Assembly (NCBI GenBank): GCA_947624125.1
Contig: CANQIY010000035.1
Span: 1 to 8,808 of the forward strand
Origin: an uncultured Bacilli bacterium
GTDB lineage: Bacteria > Bacillota_I > Bacilli_A > RF39 > UBA660
DNA: 8,808 nucleotides
Direction of reading: 5' to 3'
In this document: in pieces, positions 5,136 through 8,808 of the stretch
Layout: each line of letters opens with the position of its first letter
How positions within the stretch are numbered: the stretch's first letter is position 1
Notes under the pieces: model-generated
Told to the model about the DNA's origin: nothing
Database searches by the model: none
The model's input: only the letters and a program-made list of their open reading frames with translations
Position numbers and translations under genes: made by a program

Positions 5136-6771
5136 TAGAACCTCCTATAAATTCTCTTAGTATTGAATCGCTATTTACATATTCTCCTGGAATCGAATAA
5201 AACATCTTTAAAAAATTCAAAAGTCTTCTTGCCTCTTCATAATAATCATTTAAGACATTAATACTTCGTAAAAGAGGCTCAACATATACTTTTAATACTC
5301 CCACTTCATAAGGAAGAGCGGTATTAATAATAACATCGGCTTGATGAATATATGGAAAAATATATTTTTCTTCTCCATTTCTTACATTTTGCCAAGCATG
5401 AATAGTTTTATTAACATCATAATTTCTCGTTCGATTATCTCTAATAATTCTTCTTAATAATCGTAAATCTACTGTTGATATATAATTATGTTTATCGATA
5501 TTTAAAGGGATAAAAGGACTTAAATATATTTTATATTTATATTTATTTTCTATTAAAGGTAATAAATCATCATTAAGCGCATGAAGTCCTTCAATTAGTA
5601 TTATACTTTTTTCATCTAATTTTATAACTCTGTCATCAAATTCTTTTTTTCCGGTTACAAAATTATAGGTAGGAATATGTACTTCTTTATTATAAAGTAA
5701 ATCTTTTAAAACTTTATTAAATAATTTTAAATCAACAGCTTCTAAACATTCAAAGTCATATTCTCCCTTTTCATTTTTAGGCGTTTCTTCTCTTTCTAAA
5801 AAGAAATCATCAATGGATAAACAAACTGGTTTATACCCCTCTGCTCGAAAGTATGAAGCAAGTCTTTTCGTTGTTGTTGTCTTTCCACTTGAAGAAGGAC
5901 CTGCAATTAAAATAAATTTAATATTTTTATCATTACTTATTTCATTAACAACTTTCGCTATATTCATATTAAAGACTAATTCACATGATTTAATAAATTC
6001 TTTAATTTCCCCATTTCCCACTGTTTTATTAATTGAGGTAACATATTGCATATTAAGTTGCTCTAACCATTCTTTACCTACTAAAAATGAATTAATTATA
6101 TTATCATAATGGACATATTCCGGCATATTACCATTACTATGAACGGTAGGAATAACAAATATTAATCTATTTCTTCCTAAATAAACAATATCAAATTTGG
6201 TAATACTTCCGGTAGAATAAGGCATATCACTATAAAAATAATTATAATAACCATTTAATTCATATAAAGTTACAACTTTATCGGATATATTTTCAATATT
6301 TTCAGCTTTTTCTAAATCTTTCGTTTTCCGATAGAAACCTATTGCATCTTTTTTCTTTACATTTAATTTCTTAAATATTTTATCTTCACTAATTATTCTT
6401 GCCATCACATTTTTTATTTTGGAAATATCATCTTGATTTAATATTTTATCACCAATTATTTCACCTAAAAAACCTTTAGGTACACTATGTTGATAATTGA
6501 TTTCTAATTTGGGATATAATTCTTTTAAAGCTACTTCAAAAATAAATTCTAAACCACACTTATACATTTTATTACCAGTAATATCGCTATCATCAATAAA
6601 TGTTATTTCAGCACTATTTTCGGCATTATCACTAAGTGATAAAACTTCATGATGTACTTTAACACCTAACATATTTTTTGGAATTGAAAAAGCTTTGCCA
6701 ATTTCATAATACGTAGTATTTTTCGCAAATTCTAAACTTTTATTATTATATGTTATTTTTACTCGTTCCAT
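5128..6771 (-). CDS. Nucleoside kinase family protein (TGS/ThrRS-like N-terminus plus uridine-kinase domain)
   Basis: 547 residues. The first ~60 resemble a TGS-like beta-grasp module and 70-270 a ThrRS second-additional-domain-like region. The P-loop kinase domain follows: Walker A GPSSSGKTT (291-299), SIDDFF (319-324) with acidic residues where uridine kinases bind substrate, PTYNF (367-371), ILIEGLHAL (391-399, Walker B-like), then RLLRRIIRDNRTR (437-449). Proteins of this layout in Firmicutes are annotated as nucleoside or uridine kinases and likely phosphorylate a nucleoside with ATP or GTP; the substrate is not readable from sequence. The role of the N-terminal domains is unknown. AAAGGG lies eight bases before the ATG. 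The gene heads a two-gene operon with gap, overlapping it by 8 bases; the link to glycolysis may be only shared transcription. Confidence 0.88.
   Translation of the reverse strand: MERVKITYNNKSLEFAKNTTYYEIGKAFSIPKNMLGVKVHHEVLSLSDNAENSAEITFIDDSDITGNKMYKCGLEFIFEVALKELYPKLEINYQHSVPKGFLGEIIGDKILNQDDISKIKNVMARIISEDKIFKKLNVKKKDAIGFYRKTKDLEKAENIENISDKVVTLYELNGYYNYFYSDMPYSTGSITKFDIVYLGRNRLIFVIPTVHSNGNMPEYVHYDNIINSFLVGKEWLEQLNMQYVTSINKTVGNGEIKEFIKSCELVFNMNIAKVVNEISNDKNIKFILIAGPSSSGKTTTTKRLASYFRAEGYKPVCLSIDDFFLEREETPKNEKGEYDFECLEAVDLKLFNKVLKDLLYNKEVHIPTYNFVTGKKEFDDRVIKLDEKSIILIEGLHALNDDLLPLIENKYKYKIYLSPFIPLNIDKHNYISTVDLRLLRRIIRDNRTRNYDVNKTIHAWQNVRNGEEKYIFPYIHQADVIINTALPYEVGVLKVYVEPLLRSINVLNDYYEEARRLLNFLKMFYSIPGEYVNSDSILREFIGGSND
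5141..5146 (-). promoter_or_regulatory. Ribosome-binding site of gap
   Basis: A perfect AGGAGG lies five bases before the gap ATG and inside the last codons of the upstream kinase gene, which supports translational coupling and the chosen start. Confidence 0.85.
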
Positions 6772-6795
6772 ATAGACAACCCTTTACTATAAAAT

Positions 6796-6824
6796 ATTCT
6801 ATCATAAATTAACTTTTTTTTGAA
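6796..6824 (-). promoter_or_regulatory. Promoter of the nucleoside kinase-gap operon
   Basis: On the minus strand TTCAAA (6824-6819), 17 bases, then TAGAAT (6801-6796) preceded by TGA (extended -10). The leader before AAAGGG is very short. The -35 overlaps that of the divergent clpP promoter. Confidence 0.65.
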
Positions 6825-6848
6825 TAAAAAGTTCGCATTTTTTATATT
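6820..6848 (+). promoter_or_regulatory. clpP promoter
   Basis: TTGAAT (6820-6825), 17 bases and TATATT (6843-6848). A start near 6855 leaves a leader of about 13 bases that is essentially only the ribosome-binding site. A TATAAT at 6848-6853 has no -35 at good spacing. I see no CtsR or CIRCE heat-shock operator. Confidence 0.55.
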
Positions 6849-6856
6849 ATAATTAT

Positions 6857-6862
6857 AGGTGA
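6857..6862 (+). promoter_or_regulatory. Ribosome-binding site of clpP
   Basis: AGGTGA lies five bases before the ATG at 6868. It contains the GTG at 6859 that would otherwise extend the frame by three codons, which rules that GTG out as the start. Confidence 0.8.
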
Positions 6863-6867
6863 CGAAA

Positions 6868-7440
6868 ATGAACATAATTCCAACAGTAATTGAAAAAGAA
6901 AGTAATAAAGAATATGCTTATGATTTGTATTCAAGATTACTTAATGACCGCATTATCTTTTTAAATGGCGAAGTAAATGATAGTATGGCAAGTATTATTG
7001 TATCTGAACTTCTTTATTTAGATAGTCTTAATCATAATGATATTTATTTATATATTAATTCTCCGGGTGGAAGTATTACAAGTGGGATGGCTATCTATGA
7101 TACGATGAATTATGTTAAAAGTGATGTAAGAACAATATGTATTGGGCTGGCTGCTTCGATGGGTGCTTTTATTTTAGCAAATGGAACCGAAGGCAAAAGA
7201 AGTAGTCTTCCTAATTCTGAAATAATGATACATCAACCTCTAGGTGGAACCGAAGGACAAGCAACAGATATTAAAATTGCTGCGGAACGTATATTAAAAA
7301 TTAAAGATAAATTAAATAATATTTTAGCAAGAGTTACAAATAAAAATGTTGAAGAAATTGAAAAAGATACGGAAAGAGATAATTTTATGCAACCAAAAGA
7401 AGCCTTAGAATATGGCTTAATTGATGAAATAATTAATTAA
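6868..7440 (+). CDS. clpP: ATP-dependent Clp protease proteolytic subunit
   Basis: Serine protease subunit that assembles into a tetradecameric barrel and degrades proteins fed by Clp ATPases (ClpX, ClpC) in the cytosol. With the ATG at 6868 the protein has 190 residues, normal for the family, and the triad falls at Ser97 (GLAASMGAF), His122 (MIHQP) and Asp171 (DTERDNFM), the standard family positions. MNIIPTVIE at the N-terminus and the oxyanion-side SPGGS (65-69) fit. The N-terminus starts at or near the mature end, with little or no propeptide. The gene stands alone on the plus strand, divergent from the nucleoside kinase operon. Its stop TAA shares TTAA with the stop of convergent divIC, and I see no terminator, so its transcript probably runs into divIC antisense. 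Identification is secure. Confidence 0.98.
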   Translation: MNIIPTVIEKESNKEYAYDLYSRLLNDRIIFLNGEVNDSMASIIVSELLYLDSLNHNDIYLYINSPGGSITSGMAIYDTMNYVKSDVRTICIGLAASMGAFILANGTEGKRSSLPNSEIMIHQPLGGTEGQATDIKIAAERILKIKDKLNNILARVTNKNVEEIEKDTERDNFMQPKEALEYGLIDEIIN

Positions 7441-7727
7441 TCCCATTTAATAATGATATCACCATCACTTGATAACATGTATTTTTCTTTTGCCCATCTA
7501 GCTAAATATTCATCATCACCTAGTTTAACTATCTCGGCATTTAATCTTTCTTCATCATCTAATAATTCATCATACTTTTTGGTTAGTTCGACTTCTAAAC
7601 GACGATTTTCTAAAATTTGTTGCCAGTCTTTATAAACACTTCCAATTAAAAGAGATAACAATGTAATACCCATTATTGTTATTAAAAAAAGTCTTTTTTT
7701 CTCCTTTTTACTCTTTTTAGTATGCAT
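7437..7727 (-). CDS. divIC: Cell division protein DivIC/FtsB (septum formation initiator)
   Basis: Bitopic divisome protein that pairs with FtsL and DivIB to activate septal wall synthesis. From the ATG at 7727 it is 96 residues: a basic cytosolic tail HTKKSKKEKKR (2-12), one membrane helix (13-31), an extracytoplasmic coiled coil (about 35-70) and a C-terminal block LGDDEYLARWAKEKYMLSSDGDIII that closely matches B. subtilis DivIC (KDEDYVTELARRDLFMSGDGEII, recalled). The ATG is chosen because AGGA (7739-7736) lies eight bases upstream and a promoter sits just before it; the frame is open to a TTG at 7778, but that lies in the promoter. The family is usually about 100-130 residues. B. subtilis has yabQ directly before divIC; here a sigma factor gene lies between. 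Confidence 0.92.
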   Translation of the reverse strand: MHTKKSKKEKKRLFLITIMGITLLSLLIGSVYKDWQQILENRRLEVELTKKYDELLDDEERLNAEIVKLGDDEYLARWAKEKYMLSSDGDIIIKWD

Positions 7728-7749
7728 ATTATCAATCCTAATCACTCTG

Positions 7750-7778
7750 ATACTAGCATAACTAAAGAATAAATGCAA
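7750..7778 (-). promoter_or_regulatory. divIC promoter
   Basis: On the minus strand TTGCAT (7778-7773), 17 bases, then TAGTAT (7755-7750) preceded by TGC (extended -10). A start near 7743 leaves about 16 leader bases before the ATG. It makes divIC independent of the upstream sporulation genes. Confidence 0.55.
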
Positions 7779-7792
7779 TTATTCTCTCTTTA

Positions 7793-7824
7793 TTTGACAA
7801 AAAAATAACTTTTTAAGTGTCAAA
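7793..7824. repeat. Inverted repeat TTTGACA/TGTCAAA between the sigma gene and divIC
   Basis: TTTGACA (7793-7799) and TGTCAAA (7818-7824) are perfect inverted 7-mers. The left copy within TTTGACAAA is identical to the best 0A-box-like site before spo0A; the right copy, AGTGTCAAA, matches 7 of 9. It may be a Spo0A operator upstream of the divIC promoter or a weak 3' hairpin of the sigma gene. No proper T-run follows the hairpin. Confidence 0.4.
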
Positions 7825-7825
7825 T

Positions 7826-8476
7826 TTAATCAAGATGGTTAAAACCATTTTTTATTTTAACTAAAGCTCTTGTTTTAATTCTTGAAATTGTTGCTTGCGT
7901 TAGCTCTAATTCTTCTTTTAACTCATTTTGAGTCATTTTTTTATATCCTAAAACTCCATAATAATGACATATAACAATTCTTTCTTTTTCGCTTAATTTA
8001 TTTAATACTAGAGGTAATTTTTGCATGTAATTATCTTTCATTAATCTATTTACTAAGTCATTTTCAAATTCCCCATTGCCAATATTTTCAAAATTTACTT
8101 CCGTTCCTTCCGATAAACTTTCCATATATTTAGTATATCTTTTAGGATTAACTTTATCTCTTATCATTTGAAATATTTCATTTGAAATTACTTTAACTGC
8201 ATAAGTTGAAAACTTATAATTTTTTCCCATTTGATAAGTATCTACAGCTTTAATTAAACCAATACAACCAACGGAAAATAAATCATCATCTTCCATGTCA
8301 TATAAAAAAGGATAACGAATAACTCTTTTTAGAACAAGATACACTAAACCAAGATTATGTTCAATAATCATTTTCCGAGCTTTTTTATCTCCTTCTTCAT
8401 ATTTTTTAAATAATTCCGCTAATTCTTGTTCTTCTAAATTTTTAGGCATTTCACCTATCATATGACACATCCCCAT
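7826..8476 (-). CDS. Sporulation-type sigma-70 family factor
   Basis: RNA polymerase sigma subunit of 216 residues without region 1.1. Region 2 covers about 28-108: MIIEHNLGLV, DDDLFSVGCIGLIKAVDTYQ and KFSTYAV, the last two close to SigF/SigG, while NEIFQMIRD (99-107) and the MIIEHNL start recall SigE/SigK. Region 3 is short. Region 4 (about 158-210) has LSEKERIVICHYYG and the helix-turn-helix TQNELKEELELTQATISRIKTRAL. Oddities: the usual NLRLV is NLGLV, and about four extra residues (RYPFLYDM) precede DDLF. There is no SigE/SigK-like pro-sequence. The start is uncertain: ATGs at 8476, 8470, 8461 and 8449 are in frame and none has a good ribosome-binding site; GGGG nine bases before 8461 is the best. 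It follows yabQ by 29 bases, so it is probably co-transcribed. The subtype is undetermined. Confidence 0.85.
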   Translation of the reverse strand: MGMCHMIGEMPKNLEEQELAELFKKYEEGDKKARKMIIEHNLGLVYLVLKRVIRYPFLYDMEDDDLFSVGCIGLIKAVDTYQMGKNYKFSTYAVKVISNEIFQMIRDKVNPKRYTKYMESLSEGTEVNFENIGNGEFENDLVNRLMKDNYMQKLPLVLNKLSEKERIVICHYYGVLGYKKMTQNELKEELELTQATISRIKTRALVKIKNGFNHLD

Positions 8477-8505
8477 TTCTAGAGGAATATTATAATCATT
8501 ACCCT

Positions 8506-8808
8506 TTATTTTGTAAATCTTTTTTTGAAAAACATTTTTACTCTTTTGCCATATTTATGATGCAAAAACATCATGACAAAAAAGCCCACAAAAACCATTA
8601 AGATAAAATAGATATGAAAATAACCTTTATTTAAATGATAAAATATTAAGATATAAATAATAGTCATATCTAAAACATAAACAAAAGTTAATAAATGTTC
8701 TATATAAACTTTAACATCTTTTAATAATCTAAAGTTAAGAATAGTTAAAAGATAAAAAAACACACCATAAAAGAATGATACTAAAAAAGATATTAATTGT
8801 AAATTACT
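8506..8808 (-). CDS. yabQ: Spore cortex protein YabQ-like, 5' end beyond the window
   Basis: The frame is open to the window edge, giving the last 100 residues. A GTG at 8763 is the first start-type codon inside, but the 15 residues upstream of it (ending FLVSFFYG) continue the first membrane helix, so the true start lies at or beyond 8808. There are three hydrophobic segments, about visible residues 3-24, 37-58 and 65-85. The segment HLLTFVYVLDMTIIYILIF and the following NKGYFHIYFILMVFVG match the YabQ pattern (an HDxLFW-like helix, then NxGxxRxY), and the C-terminus is basic (KRVKMFFKKRFTK). YabQ is a mother-cell membrane protein needed for cortex assembly in B. subtilis. Placement near divIC supports the call. 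Without that context I would call it only a small multi-pass membrane protein. Confidence 0.7.
   Translation of the reverse strand, partial: SNLQLISFLVSFFYGVFFYLLTILNFRLLKDVKVYIEHLLTFVYVLDMTIIYILIFYHLNKGYFHIYFILMVFVGFFVMMFLHHKYGKRVKMFFKKRFTK

Noticed and set aside
5813..6109. Open plus-strand frame of 98 codons
   Set aside because: It lies wholly antisense to the Walker A region of the nucleoside kinase gene and has no ribosome-binding site or recognisable motif.
6772..6867. Heat-shock operator (CIRCE or CtsR) upstream of clpP
   Set aside because: Neither the CIRCE inverted repeat nor a GGTCAAA direct repeat is present.
7447..7480. Hairpin TATCA/TGATA as a clpP terminator
   Set aside because: The stem is five A/T-rich pairs and the T-run begins about ten bases later, so it does not meet terminator geometry.
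7453..7635. Open plus-strand frame of 60 codons
   Set aside because: Antisense shadow of divIC; Ser-rich low-complexity product with no start signal.
7728..7778. TTG-started N-terminal extension of divIC
   Set aside because: The TTG falls in the divIC -35 box and the 17 extra residues are not family-like.
298..8508. Recoded TGA (genetic code 4), because no gene ends in TGA
   Set aside because: No in-frame TGA appears in conserved Trp positions and the Trp codons checked are TGG; ten genes are too few, and TAA/TAG preference is expected in AT-rich DNA.

Overview
This window reads as chromosome of a very AT-rich, spore-forming Bacillota. Spo0A, a YabQ-like spore cortex protein and a sporulation-type sigma factor give the spore-former signal. 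ClpP, DivIC, GAPDH and phosphoglycerate kinase are ordinary Gram-positive housekeeping genes. The gene set would fit a gut Bacilli/Erysipelotrichia/RF39-like lineage, but the lineage is my inference. All ten genes end in TAA (8) or TAG (2), and every Trp codon I checked is TGG.

Layout, left to right. Positions 1-297 hold no gene I can support, only a 10-bp-arm inverted repeat, short repeats and the spo0A terminator. spo0A (minus) has a cluster of five Spo0A-box-like sequences in its upstream region. pgk (minus) follows with its own promoter and terminator. Next comes a divergent pair: a membrane-anchored or secreted Cys-containing protein of unknown function (minus) and a small XRE-type HTH regulator (plus). 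They share a 118-base control region with a CTTCAA/TTGAAG palindrome. A bidirectional terminator separates the regulator from gap (minus), which overlaps the end of an upstream nucleoside-kinase-family gene (minus). That gene and clpP (plus) are transcribed divergently from promoters whose -35 boxes overlap. clpP meets divIC (minus) tail to tail with a 4-base overlap. At the right edge a sigma factor gene follows yabQ (both minus), and yabQ runs off the window.

How the genes fit together. There are three themes: lower glycolysis (gap, pgk), sporulation control and spore coat/cortex assembly (spo0A, sigma factor, yabQ), and division and proteostasis (divIC, clpP). The gap and pgk genes, commonly adjacent in Firmicutes, are split here by the regulator/surface-protein pair. 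That pair is the best candidate for an undescribed small system. Both glycolytic enzymes are unusual: GAPDH lacks about ten residues before its catalytic arginine, and PGK is altered at motifs that are normally near-invariant.

For several genes the longest open frame is not the likely start. I moved pgk, the HTH gene, clpP and divIC to internal ATGs, mainly on ribosome-binding-site spacing, and extended yabQ to the window edge.
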